This document shows positions 34,331 to 47,238 of a stretch of 64,000 bases of DNA, piece by piece. Both the position numbers and the translations under genes were made by a program. Position 1 is the stretch's first letter. Each line of letters begins with the position of its first letter. The DNA is from Monosporascus cannonballus (taxonomy: Eukaryota > Ascomycota > Sordariomycetes > Xylariales). The stretch spans positions 372,001-436,000 of the forward strand of contig QJNS01000001.1 in the NCBI GenBank assembly GCA_004154925.1. Reading direction: 5' to 3'. The notes beneath the pieces are model-generated. The model saw nothing but the letters and a program-made list of their open reading frames with translations. It was not told the DNA's origin and searched no databases.

Positions 34331-37300
34331 ACCCATTAAATACCTATTAAATTTTATTAACGACTTACGAGCATTTAATAAGTAAAAGATTTATATATAA
34401 ATTAAATTGTTAAAATAATTTAACATAATTGAAATAATTCGGTAAAAATAATAATATTAATATATTTATAATTAAATTATATAAAACCTTTTAAATATTT
34501 TAAAATTCAATAACACTAATTTTCTTTTAAGGTTAATTTAATTTTTATTTAAATATTTATTATGATTTATCTTATTTATTTTTAAATCTTGATTTTTTTA
34601 CATATTATTATGTTATACGATTTTTTTACGTTTAATCTTTTAATTATAAATTTAATTTAACGAAACGCCGGCTTTTTTATCGAAACTCGTAGCTTTTTTA
34701 TTTCCAATCCTACTAAAATTTAATAATAACATAAAATAGTGTTAATTAATTATATATTTTTTATCAAAAAATATTTCGATTAACACAAAGAATATATAAA
34801 TTAATTATCATAAAAATTTAAATTATTTACAAACTATATTAAGTATTACTTTTTTTATATAATTCGTGTAATATAAGCTTTATTATTTTTTGTATAATGT
34901 TTATAACAAAAATTTAAAATCGTAATTAACTTTTAAATTATTGGAAATCTTTTTTTATTAAATATTAAGAGAATTCTTTTATATAATAATTTAATAATTC
35001 TTTCATAGTATCGGCTTTTGAGCAAAATAAACATTATATATGTTAATATTATTTTAAAAATATTTTAATTTTTTAAAAACAAACTTATTTTTAAGCAAAA
35101 CCCGTTTTGCCCTTGTTTTAAAACAAAACTGGATTTTTCTTTATTATTATTTCTTTAACCCAACCTTTAAATATCATTGTTCAATCGAGAAATGTTTTAT
35201 ATTATAAGAAAATTATGTTTTAAAGTTAAATAAGCTTATAAATTTTAAAATTAATCGACGAACCTTTGGAATAATGCGTGTTATTTGAAGTATTATTATA
35301 ATTATTAAATTATTAATACGCAATGTTTTTATAATTATTATAATATTAATTTATTATTATTATCAAATTTAATTTCATAATACTGTTACATCATAATTTA
35401 TATAACGGTAAAATAATAAGCAAATATTTGGTAAGTTTTTAATTAAATATAAATAAAAATAAATATCTTTTAAACAAATAAAACATGTAAAATAATATAA
35501 GGGAATTAAAAAAACGTGGTTAAAATTTACTTTAAAATTTAATTCTAAAGGAGCTTTTTCTTTATGAAAATAAAAATAATATATATAATATTATTATTTT
35601 ATATTTACTTTTTTATTTTAATGCATATAAAGAAATGTTTTTCTAATAAAAATAAATAAAAAAGCAAAATAAGAAATGATATGAAAATTAATTTATTCTT
35701 CGAAATTACGAATATATTAATTATATTTCCTAGCTCCTTTACTTAATATGTTCAGGTCTAACTTGTTGTAATTATAATAATAAATTCAAATTATTTCGAA
35801 GAAATAACTAATGTTAATTAAACTTTAAAATTTTAGGCGTTTATTTTTAATATCGCTCTTTTTAACATTAGTTAACCCTGTGTTATCTGCGTAATTAATA
35901 TTTTAATAGAATTTCTTTATATTAAAATTCGTTTACTTTAATAATTTAATTAATGTATAAAAACTTTCCAAGTACGTCATTTTCGTTTTAGTTATTTTCT
36001 GTGTTATCCGGATTTTCTGTATTATTATTTAATATTCTCTAAAGTTTTTTTAATAATAAGTTCTGTTAATTTGGCAACTCTTTTTAGTTTTATAATAAAC
36101 GGAATTTAAAATATTTCTTATTTTTTTTCTACGTTTTTCGAATCGTTATTATCGTATATAATATTATTATTCAAATTAAATAATTTGATATGAATATAAA
36201 GCAATATTATCAAAATTTATATAAATTATTATAGTAATAATAATTGAAGATTAAAGTTATATTTTAATAGAAGAAAGATGTTAACTACGTTTTAGTAATA
36301 CGCAAACAAATTTAATATAAAATAAATGATATATAAAGTAAGTAAAATTAAAAAATATATTATTAATCTAATGCCATAATATTAAAACCGTTTCGTTAAA
36401 ATAAATAGCGATATAAGATACTAGAAAATAGTGTTTAAAATATTAATTAAATTATTTACGTTTGTATTAGAGATAATCGTAGATAATATCCTTTTAAAGA
36501 TTATCGTTAATAAGATATACCGAACTCCTTTTTTTAAAACATTAATTTATTAGAAAGAAATTTAGAAAAACTTTATATTTTAAAGCAATAATACGTATAA
36601 CAAATTATATAGCTCGTTTATTATATTTTTGAAGACTTGTTATTTCTTTACTTATAACATTTTATAATTTTCCTCTAAAATACATTATTAAATAATTTTA
36701 ATTAAAAGTACTTTTCTTACTCGTTTAAATAATATCAAATTTAATAATTAAACTACTTAATAACGAGTAAATTGAAAAGAAAAAGTTAACATAATAAATA
36801 ATTGTTAATACATACTTTCTTACTATATTTAAAACGTTTTAAAATTATAAAGTGAATATCGTTTCGTAATAACCGTAGCCATAGTAATAATTTATTAATA
36901 AATTCGAAAAATAATATATTTTTTTATTTTTCATTTTTTTAAAAAGAACTTTATCCGCATAATATTTTTAACAACTTTTAATAATAAACTTTTTTCAATT
37001 ACGTATATTTTTAAATATAATTTTAAATCTGATCATTATATAAAATATATAACGGAGCTGAAAAAACCGAAAATATTCGTTATTCAAATAAAGTATTTAA
37101 AAATATTGACTAAATAACAAATAACTTTTATAGGGTTAAAAATACTACATAACCCGTTTTTAAATAATAAATATTTGCATATAAATTATGAAATTACGGA
37201 ACATATTTTTTTACTATGTAACAAAAAGAAGATTATCGAATTTTAACAACTATATACTTTACGAATTATTTAAAATAGGTTTTTATAATCTAAAATCTTA

Positions 37301-37639
37301 TTTATAATTATATTTTATTACATTTATAAAGGAGTGCCTTTTTATTAAAACGGAAATATGTTTAAATAATAAATACGCGTAATTATAAAATTCAAATAAC
37401 AACTTTATAATCATTTCAAAAAAAATACATATTTATATAATTATATATCGTTTTCGATTAATAAATGTTTTGTGTTATTTTGGCAAACTTTTAAATTTTT
37501 TATTTTATTTATCTACAACTTTTTCAAATTTATTCGGTAACTTTATACCATAAACTTTAAAAAAATATTAAATACCTTTTATAAAACATATAACATATAT
37601 ATATAATATCTAATTTCGTTGATGAAATTTGTTATTTAA
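34331..37639. other. AT-rich interior of hAT-like copy 2, first segment
   Basis: RIP-type DNA without recognisable coding. About 37030-37310 is the inverted homologue of 8170-8440; both keep an ACGGGTTATGTAGTA word. Ends at the Gypsy-4 duplication TTTTC (37640-37644). Confidence 0.6.
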
Positions 37640-37644
37640 TTTTC

Positions 37645-37829
37645 TGTAATAGGGCTATATGGAGCCCTATTGTGAAGCACCGGGCAAACGCTGGTACTAA
37701 GCAGCATTAACGCAGCGCCTTATATGCGAGCATACATAATTATATTTTCTTTTTTTCTTTTTTTTCTCAGCTAAAAAATAAACTTTTAAAAACAATTAAT
37801 TATAAACCGTTTAGGTAAAGCCTTTTATA
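37645..37829 (+). repeat. Gypsy-4 5' LTR
   Basis: 185 bp, direct repeat of 47046-47233. Starts TGTAATAGGG and contains a 9-bp inverted repeat (AATAGGGCT at 37648-37656 with AGCCCTATT at 37663-37671) right after the start. Confidence 0.9.
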
Positions 37830-39658
37830 TATTTTTTAACTCATTATTTAGTAAAACAAAAGACGTTCGGAATTAAGTATCAGGATTTTCGAACGCTTTT
37901 TACGGGGCCCAGCAAAGAGCCCTTATCGACCCAAAGTTATAAAGGGTATTCAGCGTTATAACGAAAACCTTAATAAGTTCGATAGCGGCTATAAAACAAC
38001 GTATAAGTTACCGGTTCGAAAAAAACAAAAAGAAGGTAACTCAGTTCCGCAAATATATCAAAACGTAGCATAAGGCAAATAAGGAGCTAATATAAACGGC
38101 CGAATAATTCAAAAACGGCTTAATTATTTAACAAAGGTTTATTACTTAAGTGCAAATTCGAAACGTAATAACGTTTACGAATGCTAATCTTTTTTCGACT
38201 TAATAACGATTAGAAACGTAATTAAGTTATTCCGCAAATATAATTTAAACGACCGAATTAATAACAAAAGCCAAGCAAAAGCCGTTATTTTGGCCGGAAA
38301 AATTCAATGGGACAAAAAAGAAATTCCCCGAATAATACGTATTTATAACTTATAAGCTCGAAATAAACGATATTTTCGTAAAAGGAACTTATAAGCAATT
38401 TTACGTTATATATGAAAAGTTCGAAATTAACATATAACGTATAATTATTATTTATTATATTACCGAAAGCCTAAATAATATTTATAACTCCGTCGGTTTT
38501 TTTAGGTATTATACGAATAATATAATAATTAATATAGGAAAAAAAATAGCCGAACGTTTTTAAAACTTAAAATAAGCCGATAATGTAAAATTTTTTTTAT
38601 TTTATCCTTTATTCGAAAAAAAGTTAATAAACATAAAAGGGATTATTTGGTTAGCGGAAATAAAGATTATGTTTTTTAAAAAAAATATTAAATAGGAAAT
38701 TTATTTAAATGTTAATTTTAATGGACTTCTTTAAAAGCTATAATACATAAGTAAATAAAGTAATGGAAATCGCCGGACGTCTTAAAGAAAAAATGCGGCA
38801 GAAAAGAACGAATAATTTTCCAATAACTTAATCGAGCGGTAATAACTAAATAAGAAATAACCTAGATAGCGATATAAGTATAACCGGTATTTCGGTAATA
38901 GGACGGCAAAAGTAAAAATCTCAAATTTTACTTTTAATGTCGAAATAATATATATAATAAATAATTTAAAAGGAATGAAATAATCGTAAAACGAAAAGCC
39001 TTTGCTTATGTTATAAATATCCCAATTATAAGACAAACAGTTATCCGTTTTTACTAATAAAAAGACTGCAGAAAAGAATTAATTTATTAAAAACGTACAA
39101 AAACGGAAAATCAGAATTTAAAAGCGAAAAAAGAAAAAAGTAATTTTTAAATATCGGCGCATTCGGAAACAAAAAACGGCCTAGGCCGAAATAAAAATTA
39201 CGAAACAAAATATGGACGGTATTTTATTTATTATCGATATATATATTAATTAAAAAAATTAAAAAGTTTTATTAATTAAGAATATAAATACTTTGCTGCA
39301 ATAAACGAAACGCTGATGAAATGTTTACGGTTGCTGCGTATTCTAATAAAACTATGCGGATTAAAATAAATTTAAAAAAAGCCGATAACGGTAAGAAAGG
39401 ATTAAGAAAATAATATATATAGAAATAGATATCGACGGTTTTAAAACCAGGATATTTGCATATATTATTAATAGCCTTAATTACCACTTGATTTTGAGAA
39501 AGCCTTAAATAAAACGTCATGACGTTATATACGTAACGCAAAAATATCTTTTGATAATAAGCGTAATAAATTATATAAAGATTTACGAAAAAAAATACGA
39601 AATTTAAAAAAATAACATACGAATAACTTGCGAAATAAAAAGTTTTTTAATTGCCGTT

Positions 39659-42600
39659 TTGGGAGCGGAGCTTTGGAAAATAAAAGAATTAAAAGGACTA
39701 AATAAAAAGTTCAATTATTTTTTAGTTATTTTGACCGATATTAATAAGGCCTTAACGTTTTTGAAAAAAAAGAAAATTAATAAAAAATTTCCGTTCAGGT
39801 TAAGAACGTTTCGGAAATTATTCGACAAAAAATTAGGCGATATCTTACCGTTATCCCGTCCCGGAATGGATTATATGATTTTATTACGCAAAAAAGAAAT
39901 AAAAAAAGTGCCAGTATTACGAGAGCCTTTATATAATATAATTAGAGACGAATTATTAGCCTTAAGGAAAACTTTAACGGAACTTTTGGATAAAGGGTAT
40001 ATCCGCATAAATAATTCGCCCGCAAGGGTTCCGGTTTTATTTATAAAAAAAAACCCGGAAAAAAGCTGCGTTTTTATTACGATTATCAGGCGTTAAATAT
40101 AATAACCGAAAAAGACCGTTATTTTTTACCCTTTATTACGGAAACCCTAAGGTTATTTTCTTACGGTAAATAATTTACGAAAATAAATATCCAAATAACG
40201 TGTTACGGCATTAGCAAAGCGGCTTATTTAAGCCGCCGTTTCGCTATATATATAAGCGCTACGCGCTTACTAGATAGCTCTCTTCTTTCTTCCTCGTACA
40301 ACAACAGAATATTTTTCAGAAACCCAAGAGACGTACAGCGGCGTGACATAACGTTATATAAGATTAGAATTAAAAAAACGAATAAAAAACGGCATTCCGA
40401 ACGCGTTTCGGCTTATATAAATAATTAATAATACGGTTCGATTTATGCGAAATTTCCGCAACCTTTTAGCAATACGTTAACGGGATCTTAAAGGAATATT
40501 TCGATGTTTTTTGCTTAACGTATATAAACGATATTTTTATTTTTTCTTCTGGATCTAAAGAAAATTATATGCAAAATATGAAGAAAATCTTAAGCCGCTT
40601 AAGAAAAGCGGATTTAAATCTGGATATTTCCAAATGCGAATTCGCCGTAAAAACGACAAAATATCTTAGATTTATTATAAATGCCGGAAAAGGAATACAA
40701 ATAGACCCCGAAAAATTACGCGCGATCAAAGAATGGGAAAGTTTTAAAATATTTTAAAAAAATCCAAAATTTCTTAAGATTTGCAAATTTTTACTGCGAT
40801 TTTATAGCCTATTACGTAAATATATTGGTACCGTTAATAACCTTAACCTGGAAAAAAACTTTATTTCGTTAAGAGAAAAAAAAAGAAATAATATTCGAAT
40901 ATTTTAAAAACGTTTTTATAACGGAACCAATTTTAACGTGATAGGATTTCGAAAAACTTATAATATTAAAAATAAATTATTTGAAAGTAATATACGAAAA
41001 TTATTTATCCCAGGTTAATAAATTAAAGTTATTACGTCCGTGTACGTATTATTTTAAGAAATTAAACTCCGTTAAAATTAATTGCGAAATATATAATAAA
41101 AAGCTTTTAACGGTAATAAATTATTTATAAACGTAAAACATAAAATTACGTAACGTAATAGCCCTATTTAAAATTATTACAGATTATAAAAATCTAAAAT
41201 ATTTTATAATTATTAAAAGGTTAAATAAATACTAAATAAAATAATTAAAGGAATTATTCCGTTATAATTTTTATTTCGAATTCCGTACCGGTTATTTATA
41301 TATTAAGGCCGATATATTTTTACGTAAGGAATAAAATATGCTTATAAAAAAGAATAACCGAAAAACTATATAAAACTTTTAATTAATAAAGGATAAATAA
41401 TTATTTATATTGTTAATAAAACGTTAAAAATACGTTAAAAAGACGATAACGATTAATAACAATAAAATTAAAGGCGACGGGTTATTTCGAACGTAAATAT
41501 TTTAATATTACGAAAATTTCCAAAGTGTTTAGGATATAACGTTAAAATATAATAAAAATTATAACCGTATTATTAAGGTTATTACAAAAAGAAAATATAG
41601 CTTTTTTACAGAATTAAAATTATTAATATCGATTGCGGAATATATTTTAGACATTAAGAGCTTTTCTTAATTTCGGAAATATTTTTAAATTCTAAATTAG
41701 GAACCGTTTAAAACGGCCTTAATATAAAATACTTACGATTCCCATATAGTAAGTTATCTAAGCAGAAAGGTTACGATAACGGTATTTTCGAAAAGTTTTT
41801 TCTGGCCGGATATATATCGTATAATAAGGTAATTTTGTAGGAATTGCGACGTAGGCGGCCATAAAAACGTATGGAAAATTGGAAAAAGGCCATTAAAATT
41901 ATTCCCAATTCCTAAATAATTCCATAACGAATTATCGAATAATTCCATAATTAATTTATTAACTGCTTTTAAATATAACCCATATTTTTTAATAATTATA
42001 ATAAACCGATTATTTAAAGAAATAATCTTAAAAATAATACGTATACTAAATATAAAAGTATATACGGAAATATTTGTAAAAAATTGTGGAAATTCCATAT
42101 TTTTCTTAAGGTTATTATAAGTAATAAGGGAATTAATTAGGTAAAAAAATTCTGGACTAGATGTTTTTAAGCTAATAAAGATAAAGTAATATTTTTTAAT
42201 ATATATTACCTAAAAACCGATAATATTACGAAAAAGGCTAATTAAAAGATATTAATTTATTTACCAACTTTCGTAACGTATTCGTAATGAGAACAAAATA
42301 AGTTCTTTTCGGGGGCGATATTCGCGATTAATAACCGAAATACGACCTCGGTAAAATTAACTCTTTTTTTCTTATTTTACGGATATTACGTTAACCTGAT
42401 TCCCCAAATAAAAAGTAATTCGGCAGCCAAAAAAGATCCATATATTAAAGCGGAAAATTTCGTTAAAAAATTACGAAAAAATACGGAATTCGCTTAAGCC
42501 GCGATAGCGGCAGCCTAGAAAACTTAAGAAAAAATAGCAAATAAACGTCGTTTTCTTGCCGAAAGATATAAAGTTAACGATAAAATCTGGTTATCCTTAA

Positions 42601-43121
42601 AAAATATAGCTACTTTCTAGCCATTAAAAAAGCTAAGATAGTTTTCAGCCAAACATCAGGTAATCAAAATAATTAATTCTTACGTTATCAAATTAAATAC
42701 ATTTAAAAGGATTTATAACTATTTCCATATTAATTTATTAAAGCGCGTAAACCACAACCGCTTACCGTCCCAAATTAACGCAAATACGTAGCCCTTTCCC
42801 ATCATCCTTAAAGGAAATAATAAACCGGAATTCAAAATCGAAAATATCCTCTAAGCCCGGACCAAAAAGGTAAGGAAAGACTTTATACGCCAAGTCCAGG
42901 TAAAATGGTCAGGCTACGCAAAATCGACTTGGGAGCCGCTCGAAAAGTTCGCAAATACGGCGGCTTTACAGCAGTTCGAAAAGAAATACGGCAATGCAGC
43001 CATTAATAACGGACCCGAAATCCAACGTACTACCCGAAAGCTTACCTCAGCTAGCTCAGGCCTCTCTGGCTCGTTTTCCCAATTTCTTCAAAGTCACTCA
43101 AGTACCGCTCCACAACGCTAA
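39659..43121 (+). pseudogene. Gypsy-4 pol remnant: reverse transcriptase to chromodomain
   Basis: An open stretch at 39659-40096 reads LPLSRPGMDY, RDELLALRKTLTELLDKGYIR and SPARVPVLF, the N-terminal part of Gypsy reverse transcriptase. After the TIR insertion the next blocks are FRTRFGLY, ATF.QYVNGILKEY and YINDIFIFSSGSK (catalytic box changed from the usual YxDD), then KILSRLRKADLNLDISKCEF. The end (about 42836-43121) is hardly mutated and reads VKWSGY and STWEPL, the core of a chromodomain, then a Ser/Gln tail and TAA. Chromodomains in these chromoviruses steer integration towards modified histones, which fits insertion into heterochromatin. Stops and frame changes elsewhere inactivate it. 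Confidence 0.8.
40202..40347 (-). mobile_element. Short TIR element, copy 2 (146 bp), inserted in Gypsy-4 reverse transcriptase
   Basis: Ends GTTACGGC and, read inward from the right, GTCACGCCGC. ATAACGT stands on both sides (40195-40201 and 40348-40354), a perfect 7-bp duplication. Removing the element and one duplication makes the reverse-transcriptase frame continuous. It shares the left 70 bp and the hairpin (40254-40268) with copy 1 but lacks its middle; the minus-strand frame ends SVVVRGRKKRAI. It is unmutated while its host is RIP-damaged. Confidence 0.8.
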
Positions 43122-43362
43122 ATATTAACCAATCAAATCCCAAATCCCCGTAACGAACCAGCGAGGCCTAAGTTGTAATTACGTAAAAATAACTTCGTTT
43201 AATACATTTACTTTTTCAAAAAAACAAAAATCCGTAATAACTTAACAATAAAACGAATTTTATAAATATATATATATATATACCGTTATTTTTGTTATGG
43301 CTTATTATTAATATTATTTTAATTCTGATCAGAACCTATTTACCATTTTTAAACCCTAACGC

Positions 43363-45590
43363 ATGCAATAGCTGCAGCCCGAACCCGTCATGTTATTATC
43401 CCCTTTTTCAAAATACGATAAATCCGAATTTTCTCAGTTCTATCGGGCCACGCTCTTAAAATAGAACATACGTACGCATACCTTGAATTTCTGGCATTAA
43501 TATAAAAAAATTAACATAACGTTTAAAAGTTTTATTCATAATTATGTTTTTTGCAACAATTTAAACTAAGTTATTAATTCGACTATTTAAATTAACGGAT
43601 TAATTAACGTATTAAAATAAATAAATACGCAAACGGTTATTAGTATATAAAAGTTAATAAAATTTTTTAATTCCTATTAATTAAGATCTCTTTATATATA
43701 AATATTATAATATATTATACGAAAAGCTTATAACTTTCGTAAAAAAGCCTGGATTCCGCCGCCCACCGGAAAAGTCATTATTCGAAATTAATATAATCTA
43801 TACCACTTTGGACGAAAATTAACGTTTTATAAAAACGCTTGCCTTTACTTAATTTAAACTCTTTAACCAAATAATTATATATCTAAGAAAAAAAATAATA
43901 ATCGTATAATACGAAACGGAAAATAAAACGGTTTCGTAATAATAACAATCCGGATATTTTTAAATATGTTTTTTTCCTAATCATAATTATTATAATTAAA
44001 ATAATTTCCAAAATTAACGGCAATTACCTGCCCTATTTACTGGGCAGGCTTTTATTATCCTCGGGTATTTTGAAGCTATAGAACTTAATAACCTTTTTTA
44101 TAACCTTCGACAAATACCCCCGGTTTACCATAATTTTGATCAAATAATTACGAATATCCATAATATTTGCCCTATTATTAATATAAATAATAATCTTAAT
44201 AATAAAATACAAATTATTAAGTTAAATTAAAAGGATATTACTTAATAGCCCGGATATATTAATTATTAAGAAATTTAAGTACCCTTAATTCGAATATTAA
44301 CCTTTAGGTATAAGGAAAACAATAATGTCGATTTCGGGACGATTAATATTAAAACGCCGAACCTCCGCCTTATAGCCATATTTAATTAGGTCGCCGATTT
44401 AACGAAAACCGCTATATTTTACAATTTTCTTTTTTATAATATTATTAGCAGTTATTATATATGTAAACGAATATATATAAGCAAGAAAAATAAAACGTAA
44501 GTTACGGATATTAATATATTTAAACCGGAAATTCTTTTATTTCGATAATAAATATATTTCGTTCATAATAACTAACCTATATTATCGTTCAAAAACAAAA
44601 TTTAATATAACAGTTTAAAACTAATTATTTAATATTTATTTAGGATTAAAAATAATATAATTATAATATTTAGCAGCTATATAATCAAATATTTCTAAAT
44701 TAAGCCTTTTCGTATCTGCAAATATTAAAATAAAAATAAACTATAGAATTATTAATATAAAGATTCGTTATTTTTTCGTTAACTTAATTAATAATATAAT
44801 CTATATAATAATTAAATTAATTATTAAAAAATTTTAAATAATTAAAAATCTTTCGAAATTTATTTCAATAATAAAAAAAATATTAAACTTCCGAAAACCC
44901 GATTATATACCGAACCAATATATTTTTTCAATGGAATATAGCCTTATCCGCTAAATATAACGCCTAATATAAGGCGAATAAATCGACGGCGTAAGGTTTC
45001 CGTAAAGTTGTCGGCCGTATACATAACGTTAGCATATAGGTTAATTACGTTTATATCGGTAAAAACCCGGTAAAAATATCCAATAAAGATAAACGTTTCG
45101 CTTTAAAAAATTAAATGCTCGAAAATTTAAGATATTTACATCCAAACTTCAAATATATTACCTATATTTAGCTAATTAAAAAAATATATTTCGAAGCTTA
45201 TTACAGGCGATTTTAAACCTTATATATTATTATTTTGGCTTATAAGGTTATGTTATTATCGTATTGGCTCAAAAGGGATAAAAGATTATAGCATATACTA
45301 ATCGAGATTTTGGGCTATTTTTTTATTATAACAATCTTTATTTCGTATTAATTAAACCCATTATTATATCAGGAAATAAAGATTTTAATTTTGCGTTAAA
45401 TTATATCAGTTAAAATACTGAAAACTTTATAATTAATATATATTGTCAAAATTAGTAATAATAATTTCTGCGAATTTGTATAAAAGCGTATTAAACAGAA
45501 CGAAAAAATCATAACTTGTGATTAGGCCTTATTTTGGAGGTTTTGTTATTTTTGTGGAGATAATTCTTAAAATAGTTTAGTTGATATATT
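43363..45590 (+). other. Post-pol region of Gypsy-4 with coding-like patches
   Basis: From ATG 43363 a plus-strand frame reads LLSPFSKYDKSEFSQFYRATLL with TAA/TAG interruptions, and near 43745 a clean patch reads AWIPPPTGKVII. A hairpin CTGCCC...GGGCAG lies near 44030-44055. No family was recognised. It could be an extra ORF of the retrotransposon or the remains of another element without visible ends. Confidence 0.35.
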
Positions 45591-45735
45591 GGACCCCTGA
45601 CAGATACTTCTTGATCAAAAGCTATAGCTGTGGCCACGGCTGCTGCGCCGCAGGCGCAGCCACAACCTCCCAAATGGAGTCCTGATCACGATGAGGCAAA
45701 TTAGGAAGGAGTTAGGAGTTATAAAAATAGCATGC
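45591..45735. other. Unmutated GC-rich insert with a perfect hairpin
   Basis: About 140 bp of GC-rich sequence stands out from the AT-rich surroundings. It holds GCTGCGCC-GCA-GGCGCAGC (45642-45660), an 8-bp perfect stem with a 3-nt loop. Terminal repeats or a duplication could not be identified. By size and state it resembles a short non-autonomous insertion. Confidence 0.45.
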
Positions 45736-45739
45736 CGGT

Positions 45740-46250
45740 TACGAAATTATTTGATTACTTTTAGAAATTTATGAATTTAACGATTTATCTTACGAATTTG
45801 CAGCGTTAACGTTACGCGGGAATTGCGCACTTAAAATAAGCGATTATTTGGCTTTATTTATATTAAACTTCGGTACAGCCGGAATTTTTTCTTTAGCTGC
45901 CTAAATTACGATTACGAAATTTTCGAACGCGTTAATAATGCAATTATTAACGGCTATTAATTTAGCCTGTAACGTAAGTTAATAAATAACGCGGGAAAAA
46001 TACGAAAATATCGCAAAAAAAACTTATATAGCGAGATTTATTATTTTTATATTTAATACGTCTTTTATTATGCGGGACGGAGGGACCGGTAAAACCGGCA
46101 GCTTAATTTACGTATAAATAATGCATAAGCCAGGAATTAAAGGCGTAAACTTATTTCGGAACGAACGATATACGAAAACATAAAACGCGAACGTAAGGCC
46201 TTAATACCCGTTTTTTCTTAGGTACGGATAGCCGCTAAGTTAAGATTAAC
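45740..46250. other. Less-mutated stretch of Gypsy-4 tail, open on both strands
   Basis: The plus strand reads EFAALTLRGN, LFILNFGTAGIFSLAA and RDGGTGKTGS; the minus strand reads LPVLPVPPSRI and IPAVPKFNINKAK. Both have few stops, so the coding strand cannot be chosen. No family recognised. Confidence 0.3.
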
Positions 46251-47045
46251 GGCAAAAAAGCAATATAAAAAATACGTAAAAAAACGAACTTATTAAGGTT
46301 TCGGTAATTATAATTAAAAATAACCTTGCAAAATAGGTTTATCTTTTAACGAAATTCGGGAATATTTATTAATTGCATAAGGATTATATTAAAAAAATAT
46401 ATTAACAAAAATTAAAAAAATATTTATTTCGGAATATTTATATTTATAATTAATTTAAACCTTATAACGGACCGCTTTTTTATTTATAATAATAAATATT
46501 TTAGAAATAACAAATAAATAACGTATAAACAAATTATATATTTCGTTAATTTAAATAAAACGCGTTTAGGTTTTCGGCAAAACGAATTATATAAATAAAA
46601 TAAAGTATATTACGAATACGGGTAGGATATTCGTTTAAAGTAACGTGAATACGTAACGTGCGAAAATTTTTAGCGGATTTCGACTTATTAAAAGGGCCCG
46701 AAAACGTAAAAATATCTTTTTATAGGGTATTTTCGCAGCGTTATTACGTATTAATCAGTTTTTAAACCGTTACGAAATAAGGTATAAAAACGTTATAATA
46801 AATGGTAATAAAAATTAATGTATGGAATTAAATTATTGTTATAAAAAATTAAAATAAATAAAAACGTAAACGCATTTTTATATATATGTTTATTTAACGT
46901 ATAGTTAGCCTATAATTAATTACCTAAGATAGGCCTAATTCGGAAATCGACAAATTTCCGAATTTTGAATTAATTAAAAGTTAAAAATTAATATAATTAT
47001 TAATTTTACGATAAGCTAATACCTTTTAGGAAAAGTAAAGGGTAA

Positions 47046-47233
47046 TATAATAAGGCTATATGAAGCTCTATTATGGAACACCGGACAAACGCCGGTATTA
47101 AGCAATATTAACGCAGCGCCTTATATGCGAATACACATAATTATGTTTTCATTTTCTCTTTTTTTTCTCTTTGGCGAGAAAATAAACTCTTATTGGCAAC
47201 TGATTGCAGACCGCTCAGGTAAAGCTTTTTACA
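47046..47233 (+). repeat. Gypsy-4 3' LTR
   Basis: 188 bp, direct repeat of 37645-37829 with G-to-A and C-to-T differences (starts TATAATAAGG). The last 60 bases are better preserved than in the 5' LTR. Confidence 0.9.
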
Positions 47234-47238
47234 TTTTC

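Larger units (their letters stand above)
37645..47233 (+). mobile_element. Gypsy-4: complete chromodomain-bearing Ty3/Gypsy element (9.6 kb)
   Basis: LTRs 37645-37829 and 47046-47233 are flanked by TTTTC (37640-37644 and 47234-47238). Gag-pol is on the plus strand: gag from about 37880, reverse transcriptase 39830-40850, and a C-terminal chromodomain ending at 43121. A purine run GGAAAAGTAAAGGG precedes the 3' LTR. Between the pol stop and the 3' LTR lie 3.9 kb, far more than usual, with further coding-like patches. A 146-bp TIR element interrupts reverse transcriptase at 40202-40347. The element inserted into hAT-like copy 2. Confidence 0.9.

Noticed and set aside
38782..39541. Minus-strand ORFs of 84 and 89 codons
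   Set aside because: They lie antisense to the gag/pol region of Gypsy-4 and have the composition of translated AT-rich DNA.
41754..42098. 114-codon minus-strand ORF
   Set aside because: Antisense to the integrase part of Gypsy-4 pol; no recognisable domain.
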